Assembly: GCF_014851865.1 (NCBI RefSeq)
Contig: NZ_JACVAM010000004.1
Location: forward strand, 424,999 to 488,998
Length of the DNA: 64,000 nucleotides
Direction: 5' to 3'
Source of the DNA: Pseudomonas sp. PDM16
Lineage (GTDB): Bacteria > Pseudomonadota > Gammaproteobacteria > Pseudomonadales > Pseudomonadaceae
The notes beneath the pieces were generated by a model, which made no database searches, was not told the origin of the DNA, and saw only the letters and a program-made list of their open reading frames with translations. Of this stretch, positions 25,522 through 33,546 are shown piece after piece (the first letter of the stretch is position 1; every line of letters begins with the position of its first letter). Both the position numbers and the translations under genes were made by a program.

Positions 25522-26217
25522 TCAGCCGAGCTGGGCGACGATATCGGCCAGGGCCTTACCCGGATCGGCGGCCTGGCTGATCGGGCGACCAATCACCAGG
25601 TAGTCGGAGCCCGCTTGCAGGGCTTGGGCCGGAGTGAGAATGCGGCGCTGGTCATCGACCGAACTACCAACCGGGCGAATGCCGGGAGTGACCAGTTGCA
25701 GTGCGGGCTGGGCGATCTTCAGTGCCGGCGCTTCCTGGGCCGAGCACACCAGGCCATCCATGCCGGCACTGGCGGCCAGGGCGGCCAGGCGCAGCACCTG
25801 CTCCTGCGGCTCCACGTCCAGGCCGATGCCGGCCAGATCCTCACGCTCCATGCTGGTCAGGACGGTCACACCGATCAGCAGCGGCTTCGGGCCGTTGAAC
25901 TTGTCCAGCGTTTCACGGCAGGCCGCCATCATGCGCAGGCCGCCGGAGCAGTGCACGTTGACCATCCACACGCCCATTTCCGCCGCCGCCTTCACTGCCA
26001 TCGCGGTGGTGTTGGGAATATCGTGGAATTTCAGGTCGAGGAACACCTCGAAGCCGCGATCACGCAGGGTCGAGACGATTTCCGCAGCGCAGCTGGTGAA
26101 CAGCTCCTTGCCGACCTTGACCCGGCACAGCTTCGGGTCGAGCTGGTCGGCCAGCGCCAGGGCGGCATCACGGGACGGGAAATCGAGGGCAACGATGATC
26201 GGGGTCTGGCAGGACAT
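25522..26217 (-). CDS. pyrF: Orotidine 5'-phosphate decarboxylase
   Basis: 231-residue TIM-barrel enzyme catalysing the last step of UMP synthesis. The catalytic Asp-Lys-Asp array is visible as DLKFHDIPNT (D61, K63, D66), with the phosphate-gripping VTPGIRPVG and YLVIGRPIS near the C-terminus. ATG 26217 fits the family N-terminus (CQTPIIVALDFPSR); the longer in-frame extension to 26505 reads through the upstream gene and is rejected. Ribosome-binding site is weak. It lies downstream of the ZIP gene, separated by a terminator-like hairpin. Confidence 0.95.
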   Translation of the reverse strand: MSCQTPIIVALDFPSRDAALALADQLDPKLCRVKVGKELFTSCAAEIVSTLRDRGFEVFLDLKFHDIPNTTAMAVKAAAEMGVWMVNVHCSGGLRMMAACRETLDKFNGPKPLLIGVTVLTSMEREDLAGIGLDVEPQEQVLRLAALAASAGMDGLVCSAQEAPALKIAQPALQLVTPGIRPVGSSVDDQRRILTPAQALQAGSDYLVIGRPISQAADPGKALADIVAQLG

Positions 26218-26236
26218 GGCGGGCTCGCAGGAATCG

Positions 26237-26274
26237 AAAACCGCGGCATTGTAGCGGAAGCCGCCCGCCGCGGT
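26237..26274 (-). terminator. Terminator-like hairpin between ZIP gene and pyrF
   Basis: ACCGCGGC (26240-26247) and GCCGCGGT (26267-26274) pair; on the minus strand the stem is followed by TTTTC. The right arm touches the ZIP stop codon. Confidence 0.55.
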
Positions 26275-26993
26275 CAGATCACCTTGTCCAGTGCCAGCGC
26301 GGTCATGAACCCGCTCAGCGTGATCAGGCCAGTCAGCGCGTGAGTTTCGGCAAAGGCCTCGGGAATCATGCTGTCCACCAGCATGCACAGCACGGCACCG
26401 GCGGAGAAGCCGAGGACGAAGGCCAGCCAGGTATCCGGCAAACCGGCGAACAGCCCAGGCCCGGCCATGGCCGCCATTCCCGACAGCAGCACGATCACGC
26501 CCCACAGGCCGAACACCCAGGCCCGACTGCGACCCTCGTCGCGTAGGCCGGCGGCGCTGGCCAGACCCTCCGGCAGGTTGGAGAGGAAGATCGCCACCAA
26601 CATCACCAGGCTGACCGTACCGCCGTCGAGCAGGCCCAGGCCAAGCCCCAGCGACTCAGGAATGCCGTCGAGAAAGGCTCCCGCCGCGATCAGCAGCCCG
26701 GCCATGGCGCCCTGCCCACCCTGCAGGCGCTCCAGCCAGCGGCTGGCGAGGACGAATACCAGGCCACCGCAGAACATCCCGGCCAGGCTCGGAAGATGTC
26801 CACCCAGGCGCAGCGCGTCCGGCAGTTGTTCGAAGCAGATCGCGGCGATCAGCACACCGCTGCCATAGGCCATGATCGATGCCACCGCCTTGCGCGGCAG
26901 CCTGACGAACACGCCGATGGCCGCGCCCAGCAACAGACTGCTGGCCGCCAGCCAACCCCACAGGCCTGCCTGCAGGGTCATGTTCAACGTCAT
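26274..26993 (-). CDS. ZIP-family metal transporter-like protein
   Basis: 239-residue integral membrane protein with about seven or eight helices, ZIP (ZRT/IRT-like) family. TM4 and TM5 carry the family positions but with substitutions: DGIPESLGLG in place of the usual H-N-x-P-E-G, and SNLPEGLASAAG in place of the second His motif. So the metal-binding His residues are replaced by Asp and Asn while the Pro-Glu pairs stay. GGGGAGG lies four bases before ATG 26993. Divergent from the thioesterase gene. Metal specificity unknown. Confidence 0.86.
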   Translation of the reverse strand: MTLNMTLQAGLWGWLAASSLLLGAAIGVFVRLPRKAVASIMAYGSGVLIAAICFEQLPDALRLGGHLPSLAGMFCGGLVFVLASRWLERLQGGQGAMAGLLIAAGAFLDGIPESLGLGLGLLDGGTVSLVMLVAIFLSNLPEGLASAAGLRDEGRSRAWVFGLWGVIVLLSGMAAMAGPGLFAGLPDTWLAFVLGFSAGAVLCMLVDSMIPEAFAETHALTGLITLSGFMTALALDKVI

Positions 26994-27079
26994 GCAACCT
27001 CCCCATTCACCACGCCAATGATTTCGTACCGCAGCGCCGAGAGTAGACTGTCGCCCCCTCTCCCGACCAGGCAGCAGTC

Positions 27080-27520
27080 ATGGCCCGTCTCCAGCTCGAT
27101 TTCTCCCAGCAGCAGTTCTGCTACAGCACCCACATGACCGTGCGCAGCACCGACATCAATGCCAGCAACCACCTGGGCAACGACGCCATGATCTCGATGA
27201 TCTCCGAGGCCCGCGCGCGCTTCCTGTTCGACTTCGGCATCCGCGAAGCCGACCAGGCGCACGGCATCATCGTCACCGACCTGGCCACCATGTACCGCGC
27301 CGAGTCGCACTCGCGCGACCAGTTGCTGTTCGAAGTCGGCGTGATGGACTTCAACCGCTACGGCGGCGACATCATCTTCCGCATCACCCGCCCGGCGGAC
27401 AACACCCTCATCGCCCTGGCCAAGTCCGGCTTCGTGTTCTTCGACTACCAGCAGAACAAGGTGGTGCCGATGCCGGAAACCTTCCGCGCCACCTTCCCCG
27501 AGGTCAACTGGCTAGACTGA
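27080..27520 (+). CDS. Hotdog acyl-CoA thioesterase (YbgC / 4-hydroxybenzoyl-CoA thioesterase-like)
   Basis: 146-residue hotdog protein. It begins with FCYSTHMTVRSTDINASNHLGNDAM, read in parts as VRSTDINASNHL, where Asp and following residues match the Asp-based active site of the YbgC/FcbC group; LATMYRAESHSRDQLLFEV follows as the core strand. Expected to hydrolyse acyl-CoA thioesters. Two further hotdog genes of a different subgroup are present at 11.7-12.6 kb. Precedes a small cytochrome c gene in the same direction. Confidence 0.86.
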   Translation: MARLQLDFSQQQFCYSTHMTVRSTDINASNHLGNDAMISMISEARARFLFDFGIREADQAHGIIVTDLATMYRAESHSRDQLLFEVGVMDFNRYGGDIIFRITRPADNTLIALAKSGFVFFDYQQNKVVPMPETFRATFPEVNWLD

Positions 27521-27593
27521 AGCACCTGGGGCGAACGCTCGGCGAACGCTGGCCTGCCATAACGGAGGCCCGACCACCACCGAGCACCCCATC

Positions 27594-28064
27594 ATGCCCC
27601 GCTTCACTCGTACCCTGCCCACTCTGATCGCCACACTTTGCGCCTTGCCGGTTCTGGCCGAACCCTCCGCCGAGCATGGTCGCTACCTGGTCGAGGTAGC
27701 GGGCTGCAACGACTGCCACACCGCCGGCTATACCGTGGCTGCGGACAGGATTCCGCAAAGTGCCTGGCTGACCGGCGACAGCCTGGGTTGGAATGGCCCT
27801 TGGGGCACCAGCTACGCGAGCAATCTGCGCCTACTGCTGCCCAAGCTCAGCGAAGATCAGTGGGTGCTGCTGGCGCGCAGCGCTAACTACCGCCCGCCGA
27901 TGCCCAACCGCGCCCTGCACCGCATGAGCGAAGACGATTTGCGCAGTATCCACCGCTTCGTCGCCCAGCTCGGCGAAGCTGGCCAGCCGGCACCCGCCGC
28001 ACTACCACCAGGGCAGGAGCCGAGCGGTCCTGTCGTGCGCTTCCCGGCGCCACCAGCGCCCTGA
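27594..28064 (+). CDS. Small periplasmic c-type cytochrome-like protein
   Basis: 156 residues. Signal peptide of about 22 residues ending VLA-E. One haem-binding motif CNDCH near residue 38, with PPMPNRALHRMSEDDLR later supplying possible axial Met residues, as in one-haem cytochromes of the alcohol/sulfite-dehydrogenase electron-acceptor type. The tail is Pro/Ala-rich. Lies 73 bases after the thioesterase and just before the nitrate-transporter leader, whose sigma-54 promoter makes it unlikely to be part of that operon. Redox partner unknown. Confidence 0.85.
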   Translation: MPRFTRTLPTLIATLCALPVLAEPSAEHGRYLVEVAGCNDCHTAGYTVAADRIPQSAWLTGDSLGWNGPWGTSYASNLRLLLPKLSEDQWVLLARSANYRPPMPNRALHRMSEDDLRSIHRFVAQLGEAGQPAPAALPPGQEPSGPVVRFPAPPAP

Positions 28065-28167
28065 GCCCGCCCCGAGTCAGTGCGCAGCCACCCCGGTACG
28101 CACCGTCTTGACCCAAGAAGAACCGCATCAAACGAGCTGATCCCGCATTTACCGCGGCTCTGCGAAT

Positions 28168-28184
28168 TTGGCCCGAGTATTGCT
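28168..28184 (+). promoter_or_regulatory. Sigma-54 promoter of the nitrate transporter leader
   Basis: TTGGCCCGAGTATTGCT matches the -24/-12 consensus TGGCACG-N4-TTGCW with one change, and both invariant GG and GC doublets are correctly spaced. Transcription would start near 28195, so the leader hairpins are the first thing transcribed. Implies NtrC-type nitrogen control. Confidence 0.87.
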
Positions 28185-28198
28185 CAAGCCCTGTCACA

Positions 28199-28284
28199 GG
28201 CATCCAACGGCGGTTGCCCCCGATACGACAAAGGCGTCGCACCTCCCCGCTCAGGCGGTCAGTGGTGCGGCGCCTTTTGCGTTT
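28199..28284 (+). ncRNA. ANTAR (NasT/NasR)-responsive antitermination leader of the nitrate transporter
   Basis: Hairpin 1: GGCATCC (28199-28205), hexaloop AACGGC (28206-28211), GGTTGCC (28212-28218) with one U-U mismatch. Hairpin 2: CGAC (28226-28229), hexaloop AAAGGC (28230-28235), GTCG (28236-28239). Both loops have A at position 1 and G at position 4, the published hallmark of ANTAR targets. The loop and right arm of hairpin 2 are also the left arm of a 14-bp terminator (28230-28243 with 28264-28277, one G-U pair) followed by TTTTGCGTTT, so hairpin 2 and terminator exclude each other. The ANTAR protein (NasT) would stabilise the hairpins when nitrate is present. Confidence 0.87.
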
Positions 28285-28478
28285 CCGCCCCAGCGTATGG
28301 GGCGGTCGGCGGACCGCGATCCGGACGTCGACCGGTAACTCTCTCAACCTGGCTGTGGCTTCGGCCACGGGGCCGGGCGCCACAAGCGCCGGGCTCATCC
28401 CGCAGGCGGCAAGGCAACGTGCCCACGATCACGGCGCTGCGCCACCGGCGGGACTCTAACTCGATGATGAGGTGTTGG

Positions 28479-29690
28479 ATGAATACAAGTTTCTGGAAAG
28501 CCGGCCACGCACCGACGCTGTTTGCCGCGTTCCTCTATTTCGACCTGAGCTTCATGATCTGGTACGTACTCGGCCCGCTGGGCGTACAGATCGCCACCGA
28601 CCTGGGCCTGACCACCCAGCAGCGCGCCATGATGGTCGCCACGCCGATCCTGGCCGGCGCCGTGCTGCGTTTCCTGATGGGCCTGCTGGCCGACCGCACT
28701 TCGCCGAAGACCGCCGGCCTGATCGGCCAGGTGATCGTCATCGCCGCCCTCACGGTGGCCTGGCAGCACGGCATCCACAGCTATGAGCAGGCGCTGCTGC
28801 TCGGCCTGTTCCTCGGCTTCGCCGGCGCCTCGTTCGCCGTGGCCCTGCCGCTGGCCTCGCAGTGGTACCCGCCGCAGCACCAGGGCAAGGCCATGGGCAT
28901 CGCCGGCGCCGGCAACTCTGGTACCGTGCTGACCGCCCTGTTCGCCCCGGGCCTGGCCGCCGCCTTCGGCTGGAGCAACGTGTTCGGCCTGGCGCTGATT
29001 CCGCTGGTGCTGACCCTGATCATCTTCGCCAGCGTGGCCAAGAACGCTCCCGAGCGCCCGGCACCCAAGTCGATGACCGACTACCTCAAGGCCCTCGGCG
29101 ACCGCGATAGCTGGTGGTTCATGTTCTTCTACAGCATCACCTTCGGCGGCTTCCTCGGCCTAGCCAGCACCCTGCCCGGCTACTTCCACGACCAGTACGG
29201 CTTCGACCCGGTGAAAGCCGGCTACTACACCGCCGCCTGCGTGTTCGCCGGCAGCCTGATGCGCCCGCTGGGCGGTGCCCTGGCCGACCGCATTGGCGGC
29301 ATCCGCTCGCTGCTGGTGATGTACACCTGCGCCTCCATCTGCATTGCCGCGGTGGGCTTCAACCTGCCCAGCGCCTACGCCGCCCTGGGCCTGTTCGTGG
29401 TCGCCATGCTCAGCCTGGGTGCCGGCAACGGCGCGGTGTTCCAGCTGGTGCCACAGCGTTTCCGCAAGGAAATCGGCGTGATGACCGGATTGATCGGCAT
29501 GGCCGGTGGCATCGGCGGCTTCTGCCTGACCGCAGGTCTTGGCGCCATCAAGCAGTCCACCGGCGACTACCAGCTGGGCCTGTGGCTGTTCGCCAGCCTC
29601 GGCGTGCTGGCCTGGTTCGGCCTGCATGGCGTCAAGCTACGCTGGCGCACCACCTGGGGCAGTGCGGCCGTCACCGTCGCTCGCGTCTGA
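28479..29690 (+). CDS. nasA: Nitrate/nitrite transporter of the NarK/NasA MFS family
   Basis: 403-residue major-facilitator protein with about 12 helices, nitrate/nitrite porter family. The nitrate signatures are visible: GAGNSGTVLTALFAPGLA, seen in parts as AGAGNSGT, in the first half and GAGNGAVFQLVPQRF in the second half. ATG 28479 is used because GAGG lies six bases before it; the much longer frame starting at 28080 reads through the leader. In P. aeruginosa the matching gene is called nasA (transporter; not the Klebsiella nitrate reductase nasA). Expected to import nitrate for assimilation. Controlled by sigma-54 and antitermination. Confidence 0.93.
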   Translation: MNTSFWKAGHAPTLFAAFLYFDLSFMIWYVLGPLGVQIATDLGLTTQQRAMMVATPILAGAVLRFLMGLLADRTSPKTAGLIGQVIVIAALTVAWQHGIHSYEQALLLGLFLGFAGASFAVALPLASQWYPPQHQGKAMGIAGAGNSGTVLTALFAPGLAAAFGWSNVFGLALIPLVLTLIIFASVAKNAPERPAPKSMTDYLKALGDRDSWWFMFFYSITFGGFLGLASTLPGYFHDQYGFDPVKAGYYTAACVFAGSLMRPLGGALADRIGGIRSLLVMYTCASICIAAVGFNLPSAYAALGLFVVAMLSLGAGNGAVFQLVPQRFRKEIGVMTGLIGMAGGIGGFCLTAGLGAIKQSTGDYQLGLWLFASLGVLAWFGLHGVKLRWRTTWGSAAVTVARV

Positions 29691-29697
29691 GTTGGAG

Positions 29698-29720
29698 GCC
29701 GGGCGCCCAGTGCGCCCGGC
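29698..29720 (+). terminator. GC-rich hairpin after the nitrate transporter
   Basis: GCCGGGCGC (29698-29706) and GCGCCCGGC (29712-29720) form a perfect nine-base-pair stem with a five-base loop, eight bases after the stop. No T-tract, so it may attenuate or stabilise rather than terminate. Confidence 0.5.
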
Positions 29721-29741
29721 ATCACTGAAGAGGACGGTTGC

Positions 29742-29830
29742 GACAAAGGCCGGGCCGGCGGCGGCTCGCGCACTGGTCAGGAAAGGTGGAGTGGCGACGC
29801 TCCTTGGGGCGCACCGGCCCGGCCTTTGTC
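29742..29830 (+). repeat. 17-bp perfect inverted repeat before the PP2C-kinase gene
   Basis: GACAAAGGCCGGGCCGG (29742-29758) and CCGGCCCGGCCTTTGTC (29814-29830) are perfect complements, 55 bases apart. In RNA it would form a very stable stem in the leader of the kinase gene. Its left arm starts with GACAAAGGC, the same nine bases found in the second hairpin of both nitrate leaders, but no complete two-hairpin motif is formed here. Confidence 0.7.
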
Positions 29831-29887
29831 TCAACCGACTTGCACACCTTCGGGCGCCATGTGGCGCCCTTGCCCATGAGAGCCCGC

Positions 29888-31555
29888 ATGGCCCTGCAAC
29901 TGAGTTTCGGCGAAGCAAGCGCTACCGGCCCGCGCACGGAGAACCAGGACGCCATCCGCGTGGTCACCCCTGCGCCGACGCTGGCGGCCAGCAAGGGCTT
30001 CCTGTTCTCCCTGGCCGATGGCGTCAGCCAGTGCGCAGACGGCGGCCTGGCCGCCCGTGCCACCCTGCAGGCCCTGGCGCTGGACTACTACTCGACGCCC
30101 GAGACCTGGGCCGTGCCCCAGGCACTGGACCGCCTGCTGGTCGCGCATAACCGCTGGCTACAGGCCAATGGTGGCGGCCAACCGCTGCTCACCACCCTCT
30201 CGGCGCTGGTCCTGCGCGGTCGCCGCTTCACCCTGGCGCATGTCGGTGATTGCCGCGTCTATCGCCTGCACGCCGGCCAGCTGGAGCGCTTGAGCGAGGA
30301 CCACGTGTGGGAGCAGCCGGGCATGCAGCACGTGCTCAAGCGCGCCCTGGGCCTGGATCAGCACCTGGTGGTCGACTACCTGGAAGGCGAGTTGCGTGAG
30401 GACGAGCGCTACCTGCTGGTCAGCGATGGCGTGTGGTCGACGCTGGGCGACTCCGGCATCCGTAGCCTACTGCTGGACGAGAGCGACCCGGCCGCCGCCT
30501 GCCAGGCGCTGGTCGCCGCGGCGCACCTGGCCGGCAGCCAGGACAATGCCAGCGCCGTGCTGGTGCAGGTCGACGCCCTACCGGACAACGACCTGGCCGA
30601 CACCCTGGCCCAGCTGCAGCAATGGCCGCTGCCGCCCAGGCTGCGTGAGGGCCAGGAATTCGAGGGCTGGCAGATCGAGCGCCTGCTCGGCGAGTCGCGC
30701 CAGTCGCTGGTGTACCGGGTGCGCGACACCCAGGCCCGGCGCTGGCTGCTCAAGACCCTGCCAGCCAGCCGCCACGACGAGGCCCAGGCCGGCTCGGCCC
30801 TGCTGCTGGAGGAATGGTTCCTGCGCCGCGTCGCCGGCCGCCATTTCGCCGAGGCGCACCCGCTGCCACAGCGCCAGCATCTGTACTACGTGCAGCGCGA
30901 ATACGCCGGCCAGACCCTGGCCGAGCACCTGCGCCTGAGCGGCCAACTGGGCCTGCCGGAATGGCTGGACCTGGCCCCGCGCCTGCTCAAGGCCCTCGGC
31001 CTGCTGCACCGGCGCAACATCCTGCACCGCGACATCAAGCCGGAGAACCTGCTCTGGTGCGACGACGGCGAGCTGCGCCTGCTCGACTTCGGCCTGGCCT
31101 ACTGTCCCGGCCTGTCGCGCGATGAACAGCACGCCCTGCCCGGTACGCCCAGCTACATCGCCCCCGAGGCCTTCGCCGGCGCCGCGCCGGATTGCCAGCA
31201 GGACCTCTACGCCGCCGGCATCACCCTCTACCGCCTGCTCACCGGGCACTATCCCTACGGCGAGATCGAGGCCTTCCAGCACCCGCGCTTCGGCAAGCCG
31301 GCCGCGCCCAGCCGCTACCGCCCGGACCTGCCCGCCTGGCTCGACGACTGCCTGCTGCGCGCCGTGGCCGCCAGTCCGGAAGAGCGCTTCGAGACCGCCG
31401 AGGAGTGGCTGCTGGTGCTCGAACAGGGCGAGCGCCAGGCGCTCAACGTACGCCCTCGCCCCCTGCTGGAGCGCGAGCCGCTGAAGGTCTGGCGTACGGT
31501 CGCGTTGTGCTCCTTGCTGGTGAATCTCATCCTTCTCCTCCTGCTGTTCACGTGA
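29888..31555 (+). CDS. Fused PP2C phosphatase - Ser/Thr protein kinase, membrane-anchored
   Basis: 555 residues. Residues about 1-235 are a PP2C phosphatase with metal-binding Asp residues D21 (ENQDAI), D44 (LADGVS), D180 (VSDGVW) and D229 (GSQDNAS). Residues about 265-515 are an eukaryotic-type kinase: Lys K299 in RRWLLKT, catalytic D392 in HRDIKPENLL, DFG at 410 and GTPSYIAPEA; the Gly-rich loop (LLGESRQSLVY) is degenerate. A single C-terminal helix (about 533-554) anchors it. Start 29888 is chosen over ATG 29876. P. aeruginosa has a like gene next to nasA, so linkage to nitrate assimilation is conserved, but its target is unknown. Confidence 0.92.
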   Translation: MALQLSFGEASATGPRTENQDAIRVVTPAPTLAASKGFLFSLADGVSQCADGGLAARATLQALALDYYSTPETWAVPQALDRLLVAHNRWLQANGGGQPLLTTLSALVLRGRRFTLAHVGDCRVYRLHAGQLERLSEDHVWEQPGMQHVLKRALGLDQHLVVDYLEGELREDERYLLVSDGVWSTLGDSGIRSLLLDESDPAAACQALVAAAHLAGSQDNASAVLVQVDALPDNDLADTLAQLQQWPLPPRLREGQEFEGWQIERLLGESRQSLVYRVRDTQARRWLLKTLPASRHDEAQAGSALLLEEWFLRRVAGRHFAEAHPLPQRQHLYYVQREYAGQTLAEHLRLSGQLGLPEWLDLAPRLLKALGLLHRRNILHRDIKPENLLWCDDGELRLLDFGLAYCPGLSRDEQHALPGTPSYIAPEAFAGAAPDCQQDLYAAGITLYRLLTGHYPYGEIEAFQHPRFGKPAAPSRYRPDLPAWLDDCLLRAVAASPEERFETAEEWLLVLEQGERQALNVRPRPLLEREPLKVWRTVALCSLLVNLILLLLLFT

Positions 31556-31636
31556 CATCCTGCGACATCCGAAGACTTGCGCCTGGCACCCCGCTCGCTC
31601 ACATTCGGGGCCGCTCGAGCACACAGCAGGAAGCCC

Positions 31637-32770
31637 ATGTCGGAAATCGGCAGCATCGTTCAGGACACCGCACACTCCCCGCCCCGCTGGCAGATCAGTG
31701 GGGACTGGACCCTGGGTCACTACAGCCATCTGCAGGCGGAACTGAGCCGCCTGGGGACCCTGGCGCCTGATCAGCCTCTAGATTTCTCCCTGCTGGGGCA
31801 GCTGGATACCGCCGGAGCTGCGCTACTGGGGCGCTGGCTGGGCAGCGAAAGACTGACATCTCTCGCACGACAGAACCCCGAACTCACCCCCGAACGCCTG
31901 GCACTGCTGCACACCGTTGGCGAGGCGCTACAGGAATGTCCGGAGTCGCCCGGGGCCGCCCACCAGTCCGCCGCCTACGAAGTCCTGGAAGAAGTCGGCG
32001 TCACCATGACCGGCCTGTGGGACCGAGGGCGCGCCCTGCTCGGCTTCATTGGCCTGGCACTGGAGAGCCTTGCCCGCACGCTGCTGCAACCCCGCCGCTG
32101 GCGTGTCACCTCCCTGGTCGCCCACATCGAACAGACCGGGTTGAACGCCATCCCCATCATCGTGCTGTTGACCTTCATGGTCGGAGCGGTGGTAGCGTTC
32201 CTCGGTGCCACGGTGCTGGCCAACTTCGGAGCCACCATCTACACCGTGCATCTGGTGGCCTTCTCCTTTCTGCGCGAATTCGGCGTGCTGCTGACCGCCA
32301 TCCTCATGGCCGGCCGAACCGCCAGCGCCTTCACTGCACAGATCGGCTCAATGAAGGCCAACGAGGAAATAGACGCGATCCGCGTGCTCGGCCTCAACCC
32401 CATGGAACTGCTGGTGCTGCCGCGCATCCTGGCGATGATGATCAGCCTGCCAATCCTCACCTTCATCGCCATCCTGTCCGGCATCCTCGGCGGTGGCGTG
32501 GTCAGCGCCCTGATGCTGGACATCTCGCCCACGCTGTTCCTCGGTATCCTGCAGTCCGAGGTGCCGGTTCAACACCTCTTCGTGGGCCTGGCCAAGGCGC
32601 CGTTCTTCGCATTCATCATCGCCATCATCGGCTGCCTCGAGGGCTTCAAGTCCGGAGGTAGCGCCAAGTCGGTCGGCGATCACACCACCTCGGCCGTGGT
32701 GCAGTCGATATTCATGGTGATCCTGCTCGACGCACTGGCGGCAATGTTCTTCATGGAGATGGGCTGGTGA
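31637..32770 (+). CDS. MlaE-family ABC permease with N-terminal STAS-like domain
   Basis: 377-residue inner-membrane permease of the MlaE/YrbE family, with about five or six helices in residues 130-377 and the characteristic GAVVAFLGATVLANFGA, FSFLREFGVLLTAILMAGR and GSMKANEEIDAIRVLGLNP-type core, seen here as GRTASAFTAQIGSMKANEEI. About 110 residues in front (QISGDWTLGHYSHLQ, FSLLGQLDTAGAALL) look like a STAS domain, usually encoded apart as MlaB. AGGAAG precedes ATG 31637. Heads a four-gene operon moving lipids or lipid-like cargo between membranes. Confidence 0.9.
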   Translation: MSEIGSIVQDTAHSPPRWQISGDWTLGHYSHLQAELSRLGTLAPDQPLDFSLLGQLDTAGAALLGRWLGSERLTSLARQNPELTPERLALLHTVGEALQECPESPGAAHQSAAYEVLEEVGVTMTGLWDRGRALLGFIGLALESLARTLLQPRRWRVTSLVAHIEQTGLNAIPIIVLLTFMVGAVVAFLGATVLANFGATIYTVHLVAFSFLREFGVLLTAILMAGRTASAFTAQIGSMKANEEIDAIRVLGLNPMELLVLPRILAMMISLPILTFIAILSGILGGGVVSALMLDISPTLFLGILQSEVPVQHLFVGLAKAPFFAFIIAIIGCLEGFKSGGSAKSVGDHTTSAVVQSIFMVILLDALAAMFFMEMGW

Positions 32771-33546
32771 ACGAGGCACTGGTACAGGTACGCGCGCTGC
32801 GTAACCAGTTCGGCACACAGGTAGTGCACAACGACCTCGATCTGGACATCAGGCGTGGCGAGGTACTCGGGGTGGTCGGTGGGTCAGGCACTGGCAAGTC
32901 GGTACTGCTGCGCAGCATCGTCGGCCTGCTGCGCCCTGCCGCTGGCAGCATCAAGGTGTTCGGCGATAACCTGCTGGAAGCACGCCCCGAACGACGGTCA
33001 CAGCTGGAACGCCGCTTTGGCGTGCTGTTCCAGCGCGGCGCGCTGTTCTCGTCGCTGACGGTGATCGAGAACATCGCCTTGCCACTGATCGAACACGCCG
33101 GCCTGAGCCGACGCGATGCCGAGTGCCTGGCGCGGGTGAAGGTCGCGTTGGCCGGTTTGCCCGCCAGTGCCGGCGACAAATATCCGGACTCACTGTCAGG
33201 CGGCATGGTCAAGCGGGCCGCGCTAGCGCGCGCTATTGCGCTGGACCCGGAAATCCTCTTCCTCGACGAACCCACCGCGGGGCTCGATCCCATCGGCGCC
33301 GCCGCGTTCGACCAGTTGATCCTCACCCTGCGCGATGCGCTGGGCCTGAGTGTATTTCTGGTCACTCACGACCTCGATACGCTCTACAGCATCTGCGACC
33401 GGGTCGCGGTGCTGTCGCAGAAGAAGGTTCTGGTCGCCGACCGCCTGCCGGTGGTCGAGGCGACCGATGACGCCTGGATTCGCGAATACTTTCACGGCCC
33501 CCGCGGCCGCGCGGCCAGCCAGGCCACGAACAGGGAGAACCCATGA
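32767..33546 (+). CDS. MlaF-type ABC ATPase
   Basis: 259-residue ATP-binding subunit. Walker A GGSGTGKSVLL, signature LSGGMVKRAALARA and Walker B ILFLDEPTAGLDP are all intact, and the LSGGM form is usual in MlaF-like ATPases. GTG start 32767 overlaps the permease stop (GTGA), and the gene's own stop overlaps the next start. Powers the MlaE-like permease. Confidence 0.92.
   Translation: MNEALVQVRALRNQFGTQVVHNDLDLDIRRGEVLGVVGGSGTGKSVLLRSIVGLLRPAAGSIKVFGDNLLEARPERRSQLERRFGVLFQRGALFSSLTVIENIALPLIEHAGLSRRDAECLARVKVALAGLPASAGDKYPDSLSGGMVKRAALARAIALDPEILFLDEPTAGLDPIGAAAFDQLILTLRDALGLSVFLVTHDLDTLYSICDRVAVLSQKKVLVADRLPVVEATDDAWIREYFHGPRGRAASQATNRENP

Larger units (their letters stand above)
28065..28478 (+). 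other. Long leader region before the nitrate transporter
   Basis: This 414-base gap carries the sigma-54 promoter and antitermination leader listed separately. The stretch 28285-28478 after the terminator is GC-rich and has several possible hairpins (for example around GGCTTCGGCC at 28352-28366) but no further element I can name. It ends with GAGG at 28469-28472, six bases before the start codon. Confidence 0.7.

Noticed and set aside
26218..26505. N-terminal extension of pyrF by 96 residues
   Set aside because: It would cover the terminator and part of the ZIP gene; known OMP decarboxylases start at the internal ATG 26217.
29742..29830. Third ANTAR two-hairpin leader
   Set aside because: It shares GACAAAGGC with the two real leaders but the bases around it do not close a 4-bp stem and there is no first hexaloop hairpin or sigma-54 promoter. 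Kept only as an inverted repeat.
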